From: DSAD01 sp036825155
GTDB taxonomy: Bacteria > Desulfobacterota > Desulfomonilia > UBA1062
Length of the DNA: 64,000 nt
Direction: 5' to 3'
NCBI GenBank assembly: GCA_036825155.1
Contig: DAISYU010000006.1
Coordinates: forward strand, 1-64,000
Under the pieces are notes generated by a model. It saw nothing but the letters and a program-made list of their open reading frames with translations. It did no database searches and was not told the DNA's origin. Position numbers and translations under genes: made by a program. Positions 7,798 to 16,894 of the stretch are shown here, piece after piece (the stretch's first letter is position 1; every line of letters begins with the position of its first letter).

Positions 7798-9498
7798 TTA
7801 TGCAACCTGAGCATTCTCCCGGGCGTGTTTCATCTCCCTCCAGATTCTTATGCCCATGCTTCGGTGTTCATCGAGAATCCTCTTGAGCATGTACTGTTCA
7901 GTGTTGGGATTGACGGTAATGGCACGCAGAACGACCACCTTTCTCGGTGCATACTTTGTCGACTCAAGGCGGGTTCTGGATACGAACGAGGTATCATGCT
8001 CTCTGATGGTTTTATGCAGCTCGATGTTGATAGTGTTGATGATTTTGTTGATGGAGGTGATCTTTTCCGAGTTCTCCTTCGGGTTTTCCATAAGCTCGTC
8101 AAGCTTGAGCTTCAATTCCTCGGGGACAAAACGGTAATTGATTATAAAGAGCTCCGGTTTATTCAATAACTCAAAAAGAGTATCTTTTTCTATCAGCTCG
8201 GCAAACGTCTCCTGGAGTACGTGTGCATGTTCAAAGATGAGTTTGTATCCGTTTTTCCCGATGATCTTCAGTGCTGCCCATGGTTTCAGACATGAGAATG
8301 ATCTGGATCCTTCTATGGTGAATCTTCCCTGGTCAACGGAACCTTCACGAATAATGTAATTGGAGGTGTGGTAGATCAGCTTCGAGTCCTCGACATCCTT
8401 GAAGAGACATATTCCGGTACAGTTCGGGGCATAGAGGAGTTTGTGTGCATCGATGCTTACCGTGTCGGCCCTGTCGATGCCCCTCATGAGATCTTTCCCC
8501 ACATCCATGATCAGGGCGCCGCCTCCCCATGCCGCATCGACATGAAAGTGGGTGCCCAGATCGCGGGCGATGTCGGCAAGCTGATCGAGATCATCGATAT
8601 TTCCAGTCTCCGTGGTGCCTGCGATACCTATGATGGCAACGATTTTGGAAGGCTTTCCTGCTGCCTGGTCTTCTCTTCTGATCTTTTCGATCGTCTGGTG
8701 GAGCTTGCAGATGTCTATCTTGTTGGAGTAGGGATGAACCGGAACATAGACCACGCCGGACTCGCCGATGCCCAGGATGGTTCCGGCTTTGCATATGGAA
8801 TAATGTCCACGTTTCGAGACAAGGATCAATGCCTGTCTGTATCCGTAATAGTCCAATGCCCGGGCGAGGCCTTCTATCCTGATTCCTTTGAAAGACTTTC
8901 CATCAGCAGGGAATGCCTTTGTCATTGCAAGTGTCAAGGCGGTTATGTTTGCCAGGGTACCATCCGAGGTGATATTTCCCAGGGCGACCCGGGGATTCTG
9001 AATGTTCTTTTTGTAGAATTCGCGGGTATTGTTGTAGATCAGATGGTGTATCCAGCAGAGAAACTCTCTCTCAACGAACGAGGAGGCCTTGGCGCTCTCG
9101 ATTTTTACCTGGTTCTGATTGAGGCTTACCGAGATCATCTCCAACAGGATCATGAAATACGGAATTGCGCTCGTCATATGGCCGATGTAGTAGGGGTTCG
9201 CGACTTTTACTGAGTGCTTTATGATGTTGTTCTTGATCTCATCAAGAACGTCCTTGATAAGCAGGGGATTGCGCGGCATGTCGATGTTGTTGAAGATCTT
9301 CGCCAGCTCTTCCATAGAGATGGAGGAATGTATACCGCCTTTTTCCTTGAAGAAGTCGTGAATCAGATCGAGGAGGTGTACTCCGAACTCGACAAACCTG
9401 TCTGAAGAATCGGGCATGATGAATAATTTCTTCATGTAGTCGACCGTACTTTCGATCTTCTTGCACCGAGCCTTGTTGCCTAATCTTAGTGACTCCAT
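7798..9498 (-). CDS. panP: PanP-type putative aspartate 1-decarboxylase (PLP, group II)
   Basis: 566 residues of a fold-type I PLP decarboxylase. The Schiff-base lysine is K353 in TVSIDAHKLLYAP, and HVDAAWGGGALI shortly before supplies the PLP Asp and stacking residues. PYYIGHMTSAIPYF, LNQNQVKIES and FVSRTRLES match the Vibrio-type PanP enzymes, which replace PanD by making beta-alanine from aspartate for pantothenate and CoA. The match comes from remembered family sequence, so other amino-acid substrates remain possible. I start at MESLRLGNK rather than 15 codons upstream because the upstream extension is hydrophobic and poorly matched. It is divergent from rsmI with 85 bases between starts. 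No panB or panC gene is in the window. Confidence 0.8.
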   Translation of the reverse strand: MESLRLGNKARCKKIESTVDYMKKLFIMPDSSDRFVEFGVHLLDLIHDFFKEKGGIHSSISMEELAKIFNNIDMPRNPLLIKDVLDEIKNNIIKHSVKVANPYYIGHMTSAIPYFMILLEMISVSLNQNQVKIESAKASSFVEREFLCWIHHLIYNNTREFYKKNIQNPRVALGNITSDGTLANITALTLAMTKAFPADGKSFKGIRIEGLARALDYYGYRQALILVSKRGHYSICKAGTILGIGESGVVYVPVHPYSNKIDICKLHQTIEKIRREDQAAGKPSKIVAIIGIAGTTETGNIDDLDQLADIARDLGTHFHVDAAWGGGALIMDVGKDLMRGIDRADTVSIDAHKLLYAPNCTGICLFKDVEDSKLIYHTSNYIIREGSVDQGRFTIEGSRSFSCLKPWAALKIIGKNGYKLIFEHAHVLQETFAELIEKDTLFELLNKPELFIINYRFVPEELKLKLDELMENPKENSEKITSINKIINTINIELHKTIREHDTSFVSRTRLESTKYAPRKVVVLRAITVNPNTEQYMLKRILDEHRSMGIRIWREMKHARENAQVA

Positions 9499-9583
9499 CC
9501 TCAAGCCCTGCCTTTCATTAAATAGAAAAATCATATATAGCATATTTGCCTATCTTCAAAAAAGGAGAAAATGACTGCGTATC

Positions 9584-10408
9584 ATGGAGGACTCTACGCT
9601 CTATATAGTGCCGACACCCATTGGGAACCTCGGAGATATCACCATCCGGGCTCTGGACGTTCTTAAGCAAGTAGACATCATTGTGTGTGAGGACACGAGG
9701 CATACCATCAAATTGCTGAATCATTACGGGATAAAGAAACCGTTGGTTTCCTATGAGAAGCATAGCGAAGCAAAGAGGCTTGGTCATATTATCCAGGAGC
9801 TGGAATCGGGCAAGAACATTGCCCTGGTCTCTGATGCAGGCACGCCGCTGGTGAGTGACCCGGGTTCGCGTATCATAACCTTAGCAAGGGACAGAGGTAT
9901 ACGGATCGAAGCCCTTCCCGGTCCCTCTGCAATAATAACCGCACTGTCCGCATCGGGTTTTGCCGGCCCCTTCCGTTTCATCGGTTTCTTCCCGAGACTC
10001 AAAAGGGACAGGGAGCTGGAACTTCTCAGGATGAATGTCTCTACGGATACTATTGTATTCTTTGAATCTCCACATCGTATTGTCAGGACCCTGAAATACA
10101 TGGATCAGGCCCTCAAAGACAGACAGCTGTGTCTGGCCAGAGAGATATCAAAGGTTCATGAAGAATATATCGTTGGTTCTGCTCGGGAATTGAATGACAG
10201 ATTGCAGCAGCTGAACTCGATCGGTGAAGTTACTGTGATGGTGAAAGGATCGGATAGAAGCGATGATATCGATGAGTCCCTGCTGAAAACAAGGGCTCAA
10301 GAGCTTCTTGAATCAGGCTACTCGAAAAAGGATATTCTGGCTGTCCTTTCCAAGGAGACCGGATTGAGGAGAAATACCCTGTATGATCTGTTAATCAATT
10401 TAGCGTAA
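9584..10408 (+). CDS. rsmI: 16S rRNA (cytidine1402-2'-O)-methyltransferase RsmI
   Basis: 274 residues of the tetrapyrrole-methylase fold. TLYIVPTPIGNLGDITIRAL at the N-terminus, VCEDTRHTIKLLNHYGI near 40 and ALVSDAGTPLVSDPG near 85 are RsmI signatures. FFESPHRIV near 155 is also conserved. It 2'-O-methylates C1402 in the decoding centre using SAM. A strong Shine-Dalgarno (AAGGAG, 9562-9567) sits 17 bases before this ATG and just before an out-of-frame ATG at 9571, so initiation spacing is unusual. An in-frame stop immediately upstream still forces the start at or after 9575. The C-terminal HTH-like segment SKKDILAVLSKETGLRRNTLY is typical. Confidence 0.95.
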   Translation: MEDSTLYIVPTPIGNLGDITIRALDVLKQVDIIVCEDTRHTIKLLNHYGIKKPLVSYEKHSEAKRLGHIIQELESGKNIALVSDAGTPLVSDPGSRIITLARDRGIRIEALPGPSAIITALSASGFAGPFRFIGFFPRLKRDRELELLRMNVSTDTIVFFESPHRIVRTLKYMDQALKDRQLCLAREISKVHEEYIVGSARELNDRLQQLNSIGEVTVMVKGSDRSDDIDESLLKTRAQELLESGYSKKDILAVLSKETGLRRNTLYDLLINLA

Positions 10409-10466
10409 AGTATATTTGAATTTTGCCGATCACATATATGTAGATGTCCTTCGAAGGGGATGAAAG

Positions 10467-10730
10467 ATGAAGATTAATCCGGAACTTTCAAGTGTTATTA
10501 ACATGGTGAAGAAGGAAAACGGGTATCAGAAGAGAACCCAGGAAACAGGGGAGCAGAAACAGAAGGTTGAAGACATGGTGTCGGTACAGAATACCGTGGC
10601 TTCTCGTTCCCAGGTGGAAAATGTCGAAGAGGCACGGGCCCTTCTCAGTGATGTAATGAAGGACATGAACGATACCTCCACCGATGTTCATGAACTGAAC
10701 CAGTATAGAATATCGAGACTCATCAGTTAG
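10467..10730 (+). CDS. Small hydrophilic protein, unknown function
   Basis: 87 residues, no signal peptide or membrane segment, rich in Q, E, K, N and V. An RBS (GAAGGGGA) precedes the ATG. The C-terminal half (NVEEARALLSDVMKDM, ending NQYRISRLIS) is predicted helical and recalls small flagella-associated or FlgM-like proteins, but I cannot assign it to a family. It follows rsmI by 58 bases in the same direction and could be co-transcribed. No cysteines, so metal binding is unlikely. Confidence 0.65.
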   Translation: MKINPELSSVINMVKKENGYQKRTQETGEQKQKVEDMVSVQNTVASRSQVENVEEARALLSDVMKDMNDTSTDVHELNQYRISRLIS

Positions 10731-10896
10731 GAATTCTCATTAACCGGAGCGGATAGCTGTATCCTGCATCCCGTTGTTGTCCAATTCCCGCCGGAACCCT
10801 GGCAGGTTAGTTCGTAGGGTCATTTCATAGAGTATGCCCAGTCGATGAACCGGGTCATGGGGTGGTCATAGTTCCGGGGACTGTCGTAAAGGATCT

Positions 10897-11961
10897 CTAC
10901 TGCGTTGTCAAAGCAGCCTCATCGGCTTCACCCAGATGTCGAATCCTTTTGAGATCTCTGGTGATCTCGGATTTCAGGATACTGTCCATCCTTGCGGGCT
11001 TATTGATGTACCGGTAGTAGTCATTCCCAATGTATGTGCCATCCAGTTCCTGCATGAAGTTTCTTGCAGCAACATCCGCGATGCTCAAGAGTGCGAGCTC
11101 TTTGATAACATCTGCGGATTCATGTGCTATTTCCCTAAGCGGCCAGAACATCGGCCAGTGATGACGTTCAATGGCAATACTCAGCCTTTCCGGCATACGC
11201 CACTTCCGTGCCAGGTGTCCCCCGAGAGCGGCATGGTCGATGCCGTAGAGGTCGTACTCCTGCTTCAGCCGCTGCCTCGGGTCAAGCGAGAACCCGTTGT
11301 CGGGCTGAGGGAGAGATTGTTCCATGATAATCTTTGCAATGTCATGAAGCATGCCCAGGGTGACCATGGTTCCACCAGGTACGCCGATTCTCGATGAACT
11401 TGCGAGATACGCTGCAATGGTTGAGGTAAGATTGGAATGGATCCATTCGGCCTTCGATGGTTTCAGCCCTATCTTGGAGGTCCTTTCTTCCATGACGATG
11501 CGATAAATCTCGTTGTATCCGAGTATGACGATGGCATTAAAGATATTGTCGACCTTCTGCAACAGGCCATAAAAAGGCGAGTTTACGCGTCTTAAGATAA
11601 ACGAAGTGAGTCCCTGGTCAGTTATAATGAGTTTGCTGATATCTTTAGGGTTGATATCAGGATCATTCAACCTGGATGAGAGCTCGGTTATCAGGGGAGA
11701 TATCGACTCGATATTGTCGAGAATGTTCCGGATCTCTTCCGGAAGTTCTTCTGTCTTTTCCCGGCTCGGCTTCCAGTCGAGGTCATACATATTCATGAAT
11801 GATTCAACATCATCGTCTGAGGACATGCTTACATAGCGCGCAGGGGCTTTTTTCAGCGGCGGGTTGGCCTTTTTCGAAGCGAGCTTTAGAATCAGGATCA
11901 ACAGAGCGATGCTGACAACGGAGTATATGATAAACAGTAGTATGCTAGTTCCTTCCATCAT
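10897..11961 (-). CDS. Membrane-anchored HDOD-domain protein
   Basis: 354 residues. A single N-terminal helix (SILLFIIYSVVSIALLILIL) anchors it in the membrane, followed by a basic linker. The HDOD domain begins near residue 80 with IESISPLITELSSRLNDP and continues through LIITDQGLTSFILRRVNSPFYG. GMLHDIAKII near 205 resembles the HD signature but belongs to the non-catalytic HDOD fold. HDOD proteins act as signalling or scaffolding partners, often with two-component or c-di-GMP systems. A second HDOD gene starts 162 bases away in the opposite direction, so the pair may share a regulatory region. Output unknown. Confidence 0.85.
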   Translation of the reverse strand: MMEGTSILLFIIYSVVSIALLILILKLASKKANPPLKKAPARYVSMSSDDDVESFMNMYDLDWKPSREKTEELPEEIRNILDNIESISPLITELSSRLNDPDINPKDISKLIITDQGLTSFILRRVNSPFYGLLQKVDNIFNAIVILGYNEIYRIVMEERTSKIGLKPSKAEWIHSNLTSTIAAYLASSSRIGVPGGTMVTLGMLHDIAKIIMEQSLPQPDNGFSLDPRQRLKQEYDLYGIDHAALGGHLARKWRMPERLSIAIERHHWPMFWPLREIAHESADVIKELALLSIADVAARNFMQELDGTYIGNDYYRYINKPARMDSILKSEITRDLKRIRHLGEADEAALTTQ

Positions 11962-12123
11962 TGAGTCTTATCGGGAATATATACTGCCGCCTTTAATTTT
12001 ATTATACACAAAAACAACTTCTAGGTGCTGTGGAATCGATGGTGATTGCCTGTGCATAAATATGCATTCTACCCGGTATATTCCGCTTAAATTTGCTTGA
12101 AATACATTCGGGTGGAGACGGGA

Positions 12124-13071
12124 ATGTTCTTTATAAGGTTAAAGAAAGTGCCCGGTGTTTCCGAGGGGTTCATTGTGGAAGGTAAACTGCGTCCGGAACA
12201 AACCAGAGAGCAAATCTTGGATATCCTGTCAAGGGCAACGGATATCCTTACCCTTCCTCATGTGGTGAATGAAATACTTGACATAACGTCGGGGAAGAAT
12301 TCTTCCGCCGCCGATCTGACCGCCATCATCGAGACTGACCCGGCATTGACATCACGGATACTGTCCATTGCAAACTCTTCATACTATGGTTTTGTAAAGA
12401 AGATCTCCACGATCTCTCATGCTGTGGTTGTCCTGGGTTTTCAGGAGATACAGAACATCGCACTGAGCATGTCCGTTGTCCAGCTCTTTGACCGGAGAGG
12501 ATCGGAATTTACCGAGAAATTGTGGCGTCACAGCTTTGCGGTAGGGGTAGGCACCAGAATGATGGCAAGCTACTTCAATCTCAAGCTGGACGGCAAGTAC
12601 TTTGTGGGTGGGCTTCTCCATGATGTCGGAAAGATTTTTCTCTCGCAGTATCTCCCTGAGAAATACAGGGATATGCTCTTGGCCATGGAAGAAGATGACA
12701 ACAGGATGACCTACCATATGCTCGAAGAGGAGTATTTCGGTATCTCTCACGCACAGGTCGGTGGAAGATTACTGGATTCCTGGATGTTCCCCCAGGAGAT
12801 CTCGGGTGCGGTGACATATCACCATGAACCTTCTTCTGACGGCTCTGACCCGTCTTTCGCCGCATGTGTACATATTGCAGACTTGCTGTGTACTTTAAAG
12901 GGGATCACTCCTCTGAAGGAACACTATTTCCTCTCCATTGAAAAGAAAATTCTCCCCGTGCTCCACAGCCTGAAAGAAGACTTCTCAACCGATGACATGA
13001 TGAAACTGATTGTACAGCTTGATCTTGAGATCGACAGGCAAAGCAGCTTTGTATCGGCCTTCAAACGCTAG
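12124..13071 (+). CDS. HDOD-domain signalling protein
   Basis: 315 residues. GGAG six bases before ATG 12124 decides this start over a TTG nine codons upstream. After a short basic N-terminus, DILSRATDILTLPHVVNEI starts the HDOD domain, with LTAIIETDPALTSRILSIAN and SHAVVVLGFQEIQNIALSMS as its characteristic helices. GGLLHDVGKIFLSQYLPE near residue 170 has an HD-like pair and AVTYHHEPS near 235 another His pair, so this copy is closer to the catalytic HD consensus than its divergent neighbour. No receiver or sensor domain is attached. It should act in the cytoplasm as a signalling adaptor. Confidence 0.85.
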   Translation: MFFIRLKKVPGVSEGFIVEGKLRPEQTREQILDILSRATDILTLPHVVNEILDITSGKNSSAADLTAIIETDPALTSRILSIANSSYYGFVKKISTISHAVVVLGFQEIQNIALSMSVVQLFDRRGSEFTEKLWRHSFAVGVGTRMMASYFNLKLDGKYFVGGLLHDVGKIFLSQYLPEKYRDMLLAMEEDDNRMTYHMLEEEYFGISHAQVGGRLLDSWMFPQEISGAVTYHHEPSSDGSDPSFAACVHIADLLCTLKGITPLKEHYFLSIEKKILPVLHSLKEDFSTDDMMKLIVQLDLEIDRQSSFVSAFKR

Positions 13072-13089
13072 ACTGCTGCCATACAAGGC

Positions 13090-14289
13090 CTAGGATTTCT
13101 TTACCAGTCTCCCAAGGAGAGTGTATCCCTCTTCAATGAACAGGCCGCTGAGTGCTGCATCCCTTTCCGTAAATCTCCAGGTATTGTTTCTGGTATCGGT
13201 GCTGTCATAGATGACAAAAGGAACAGGATCAGCCGTGTGTGTTCTTTTTGCTATCGGTGTCGGGTGATCGGGCAGGAACAGGACCCTGAAGGGAACATCC
13301 TGGGCTTCAATGTTTGTGAGGATATGGCCCACCACCATTTCGTCGAAGTTTTCAATGGCCTGTATCTTTTCCCGTAAAAGACCGGCATGACCTGCTTCAT
13401 CAGGTGCTTCCACATGGACATAAACGACATCGAGCCGGCTCAGGGCCTCGATGGCGGCTTGTGCTTTACCAATGTAATTGGTGTCGATCCAGCCCGTTGC
13501 CCCCGGCACATTGATGATCTCCATGCCTCTGAGTGTCCCGAGGCCTCTCAGCAGGTCGACAGCAGATATCATGGCCCCTGAAATGCCGTATTCAGCCTGC
13601 AGGGTAGGGATTTTTTGAACCTTTCCTTCACCCCAGGGCCATATTGCCGTTGCCTCCCGCTTGCCCTGTTTTCTCCTGGCGAGGTTGATGGGATGATCTT
13701 TAAGGACCGTCATGGACTCTTTGATGAGCCTTGTCAACAGATCGTCATTGGGGAGAAACTCATCGATATACTCTCCGATGATATCGTGAGGGGGGGTTGT
13801 ATTCAATTCCCTGTTCTCAAAACCGCGGATAACCATGAGGTGCCTGTATTCAATTCCGGGATGGACATTTATTCCGTCGTAGCTTTCAACAAGTTTTCTC
13901 AGGGCATCGATAAGCTCAGCGGCCTCCTGGGTGGAAATGTGATCGGAGCAGTAATCTTCCATGATAAGGCCTTTTTCCCGGTGTGTCAGGGTGACGAGAT
14001 TTATTCTGAAAGCGGTATCAGTATCCTGAAGATCGACCCCCATGCTGATTGCCTCGATGGGGGCCCTTCCCGAGTAGTATTGGCCCGGATCAAGCCCGAG
14101 AACGCTCATGTTGGCCACATCGCTGCCGGGCGGAAACCCGGGTTTTACCGTCCTGACCATGCCGAGTTCTCCCCTGGCAGCAAGTTTGTCCATATACGGG
14201 GTATTCGCTACATCCAGAGGGGTTTTTCCTCCAAGGTCTTCAAGGGGCTCATCAGCCATTCCGTCTCCGAGCAGAATTATGGTCTTCAA
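13090..14289 (-). CDS. apgM: ApgM-type phosphoglycerate mutase / proposed homoserine kinase family
   Basis: 399 residues of the archaeal-type cofactor-independent phosphoglycerate mutase family in the alkaline phosphatase superfamily. IILLGDGMADEPLEDLGGKT holds the first metal-binding Asp, and PGSDVANMSVLGLDP near 53 carries the nucleophile Ser region. APDEAGHAG near 288 and LPDHPTPIAKRTHTADPVPF near 336 give the other metal ligands. The known activity is 3-PG/2-PG isomerisation. A bacterial branch was once proposed to be a homoserine kinase because it clusters with threonine genes, and here it lies 61 bases downstream of hom on the same strand. No classical thrB is visible. Activity cannot be decided from the sequence. 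Confidence 0.85.
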   Translation of the reverse strand: MKTIILLGDGMADEPLEDLGGKTPLDVANTPYMDKLAARGELGMVRTVKPGFPPGSDVANMSVLGLDPGQYYSGRAPIEAISMGVDLQDTDTAFRINLVTLTHREKGLIMEDYCSDHISTQEAAELIDALRKLVESYDGINVHPGIEYRHLMVIRGFENRELNTTPPHDIIGEYIDEFLPNDDLLTRLIKESMTVLKDHPINLARRKQGKREATAIWPWGEGKVQKIPTLQAEYGISGAMISAVDLLRGLGTLRGMEIINVPGATGWIDTNYIGKAQAAIEALSRLDVVYVHVEAPDEAGHAGLLREKIQAIENFDEMVVGHILTNIEAQDVPFRVLFLPDHPTPIAKRTHTADPVPFVIYDSTDTRNNTWRFTERDAALSGLFIEEGYTLLGRLVKKS

Positions 14290-14350
14290 ATCATGTCCTC
14301 CACATAAAAGTTGCTGGTACAGCTTTTCTTCAGTGTTTTGTCATACAGGT

Positions 14351-15676
14351 TCATGATCGCTTATTCTTCAGGTCCTTGTCCTCGACCCTCATTACTACAG
14401 ACGAGCCGCCGACCTCCTCCAGGGATTCGATCTCCCGTATGGCGCTCCTGATATTCGATTCCCTCGCCTCATGGGTCAGCATGACAATCGGGACAAAGCC
14501 CTTTTCCTGGGGAGCCTTCTGTATGACAGATACGATACTGATATCCCTCTCTCCCAGGATCCCGGCGATCTTGGCAAGCACCCCGGGTTTATCCGCTACA
14601 TTTATCCTGAGGTAGTAGTTTGTACAGATATCATCGATATCCATGTACTTCTTTGGCTTTGCTAAATCTTTTCTGTAGCCCAGGTGTGGGATCCTGCCGG
14701 CAATTCCGGCCCTGATATTTCTCCCGATGTCTGCAATATCACTTACAACAGCAGATGCCGTAGGCATCATTCCCGCCCCTCTGCCGTAAAAGAGGGTTGA
14801 ATCGACGATGTCACCGCGTACATAAAAGGCGTTGAATACGCCGTCGACCTTGGAGAGCAGGTAGTTAAACGGCAGCAAAGTCGGATGAACCCTGGCTTCC
14901 ACCTGATCGCCCCTGTCGATGGTCAGGGCCAGCAGCTTCACCTTGTATCCCAGCTCACGGGCATAGGTCACATCGAGTCTGTCGATCTTTGAAATGCCTT
15001 CCACGTAGATCTTGTCCATTTCCGGAGGCACACCATAGGCGAGAGAGGTGATGACAGCGAGTTTGTGAGCGGCATCGATGCCTTCCACATCGAGTGTCGG
15101 ATCGGCCTCCGCATACCCCAGGTCCATTGCCTCCTTCAGGGTTTCTTTGAAAGAGGACCCTTTCTCGGTCATCTCGGTGAGGATATAATTGCAGGTGCCG
15201 TTTAAGATGCCGTAGATAAAGGTATAGTTGTTGGCAACCAGTGACTCCCGAAGCGCTTTTATGATCGGGATGCCTCCCCCGACAGCAGCCTCGTAGTAGA
15301 GGTCTTTTCCGTATGTCTGGGCGGCATCGAAAAGTTCTTTCCCATGAGATGCCAGCAGGGCCTTGTTTGCCGTAACAACATGTTTGCCGGACTTGAGAGC
15401 CTCGAGGATAAAGGTCTTTGCCGGTTCTGTACCGCCGATGAGCTCAACGATGATGTCGATGTCAGGATTGTTGATGAGGGATCTTGCATCTGTGGTGAGC
15501 ATTCCATCCGGTATGGTAATCCCCCTGTCGGTAGTTATATCGAGATCAGCAATAGCAGTTAATGTCAAAGAAAAACCGAGCCTCTCTTCCAAAAGAGCAG
15601 TGTTTTCCAGGAGCGTTTTCGCCACCCCGGCACCTATGGTTCCAAGACCGATCAAACCGACTCTTATGTTGTCCAT
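14351..15676 (-). CDS. hom: Homoserine dehydrogenase
   Basis: 441 residues, full length. The NAD(P) Rossmann motif is VGLIGLGTIGAGVAKTLLE at the N-terminus. VVTANKALLASHG near 100 contains the catalytic-type Lys, and GILNGTCNYILTEM near 180 and the EADPTLDVEGIDAAHKLA segment are signatures. A C-terminal ACT domain (YYLRINVADKPGVLAKIAGIL, about residue 350 on) suggests threonine feedback control. It reduces aspartate semialdehyde to homoserine in the threonine/methionine branch. AAGGAG is five bases before the ATG. The apgM-type gene follows on the same strand and lipA precedes. Confidence 0.96.
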   Translation of the reverse strand: MDNIRVGLIGLGTIGAGVAKTLLENTALLEERLGFSLTLTAIADLDITTDRGITIPDGMLTTDARSLINNPDIDIIVELIGGTEPAKTFILEALKSGKHVVTANKALLASHGKELFDAAQTYGKDLYYEAAVGGGIPIIKALRESLVANNYTFIYGILNGTCNYILTEMTEKGSSFKETLKEAMDLGYAEADPTLDVEGIDAAHKLAVITSLAYGVPPEMDKIYVEGISKIDRLDVTYARELGYKVKLLALTIDRGDQVEARVHPTLLPFNYLLSKVDGVFNAFYVRGDIVDSTLFYGRGAGMMPTASAVVSDIADIGRNIRAGIAGRIPHLGYRKDLAKPKKYMDIDDICTNYYLRINVADKPGVLAKIAGILGERDISIVSVIQKAPQEKGFVPIVMLTHEARESNIRSAIREIESLEEVGGSSVVMRVEDKDLKNKRS

Positions 15677-15837
15677 ACATACTCCTTACGATGTTTTATT
15701 CCAGACATGACTTCTGCATGGTGAATGCATGATTTTTTAAGAAACCCAAGACTATGCATACCAGCCCGTTCTTCCTCGATGGTCACTCGTTTATGTACGA
15801 TCTTTGATAGCCATTCAACCATCTCTGTCGCATCCAT
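15664..15837 (-). CDS. Possible small ORF between lipA and hom
   Basis: A 57-codon ORF starting MDATEMVEWLSKIVHKR overlaps the end of lipA by 23 bases and the start of hom by 13, and its 3' part contains the hom ribosome binding site. An AGGGGA motif lies about 12 bases before its ATG. The tight fit between two real genes and its charged helical composition make it a candidate. No family is recognisable and it could be chance. Confidence 0.3.
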   Translation of the reverse strand: MDATEMVEWLSKIVHKRVTIEEERAGMHSLGFLKKSCIHHAEVMSGIKHRKEYVWTT

Positions 15838-16735
15838 GATTCCGGCGGATCCCCTCCAGGGCCTCTTTTGCATGATAAGAACTTCTTATAAGCGGCCCTG
15901 AGATAGCATAGCTTATACCGATCTTTTTCGCAAGATCAGACCATTCTTCGAAGTGACCGGGGTGCCAGTACTTCACGACCGGTATTTGTTCTTTCGTCGG
16001 CTGCATATACTGGCCAATAGTTATGATGTCACATCCTGCCTGTTTCAATGAGACGATAAGGTCCCGGATCTCATCCTCTTTCTCACCAAGACCCACCATG
16101 AACCCGGACTTTACCACGATCGGTTCAAAGTATTCATGAGCCATTCTCAGAAGATTCAGGCTCCTATCCAGACTGGCCTCCGGCCGGACAGACGGGTAGA
16201 GCCGGGAGACGGTCTCGACGTTATGGTTGAACACATCAGGTCTCTGAGAGAAAACGATCCCTGCCAGCGATTCCTGTGCTGAGAAATCCGGCGTGAGTAC
16301 CTCAATTGTCGAGAGGGGAAGGGTCGCTCTGATCAAAGATATGGTTTCTGCAAAGGCATGGGCACCCTGATCGACAAGATCATCCCTGCTCACGGATGTT
16401 ATGACGACATGATCGAGGCCCAAGTCTTTTGCGGCTTGCGCCACCTCCTTCGGTTCCTGCCTGTCAGGCGGAGAAGGTGTTCCTTTGTTGATGGAACAGA
16501 ATCTGCAGCCGCGTGTGCAGATATCACCAAGAATCAGAAAGGTTGCTGTAGGGGTGCTGAAGCATTCGGTGATATTGGGACATCGTGCCTCTTCACACAC
16601 TGTCGAAAGACGGGCGGTTCGAAAACGGACCTTGAGTGCACGCAACTCTCTGAGAGACTTCTTCTTTCTCAGCCAGGAAGGTATTCTGTCCTGTATGGTA
16701 CAGTGATCTTCTCGTTCCATCATTCGTAAATGCAC
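15815..16735 (-). CDS. lipA: Lipoyl synthase
   Basis: 306 residues with both iron-sulfur signatures of LipA. CEEARCPNITEC near residue 48 binds the auxiliary cluster that donates sulfur. CTRGCRFC near 73 is the radical-SAM CxxxCxxC. The family's C-terminal RSSYHAKE near 290 holds the conserved serine that ligates the auxiliary cluster. The enzyme inserts two sulfurs into octanoyl chains on lipoyl domains. No lipB, lplA or gcvH lies in the window. The start could also be one of two Met codons five or six residues later, and no strong RBS decides this. Located between the HIT gene and hom on the same strand. Confidence 0.95.
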   Translation of the reverse strand: MHLRMMEREDHCTIQDRIPSWLRKKKSLRELRALKVRFRTARLSTVCEEARCPNITECFSTPTATFLILGDICTRGCRFCSINKGTPSPPDRQEPKEVAQAAKDLGLDHVVITSVSRDDLVDQGAHAFAETISLIRATLPLSTIEVLTPDFSAQESLAGIVFSQRPDVFNHNVETVSRLYPSVRPEASLDRSLNLLRMAHEYFEPIVVKSGFMVGLGEKEDEIRDLIVSLKQAGCDIITIGQYMQPTKEQIPVVKYWHPGHFEEWSDLAKKIGISYAISGPLIRSSYHAKEALEGIRRNHGCDRDG

Positions 16736-16894
16736 AAGGAGTACTTGTATCTCAGGTCAATCGATGACATGAAGGCTACATCCGGCACCTCTTTCAGAGT
16801 GGAACATGCTATGAGGGGCATCATGGTGCAAGCTCGATAAGCCGGGACAGGACAGGTTTGTTCCAGGCAGAAAAGAGACGGACGAAGGCTCGAT

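Noticed and set aside
8368..9213. 281-codon open frame on the plus strand opposite the PanP-type gene
   Set aside because: It mirrors the coding strand codon pattern and has no recognisable motif; the minus-strand protein is clearly real.
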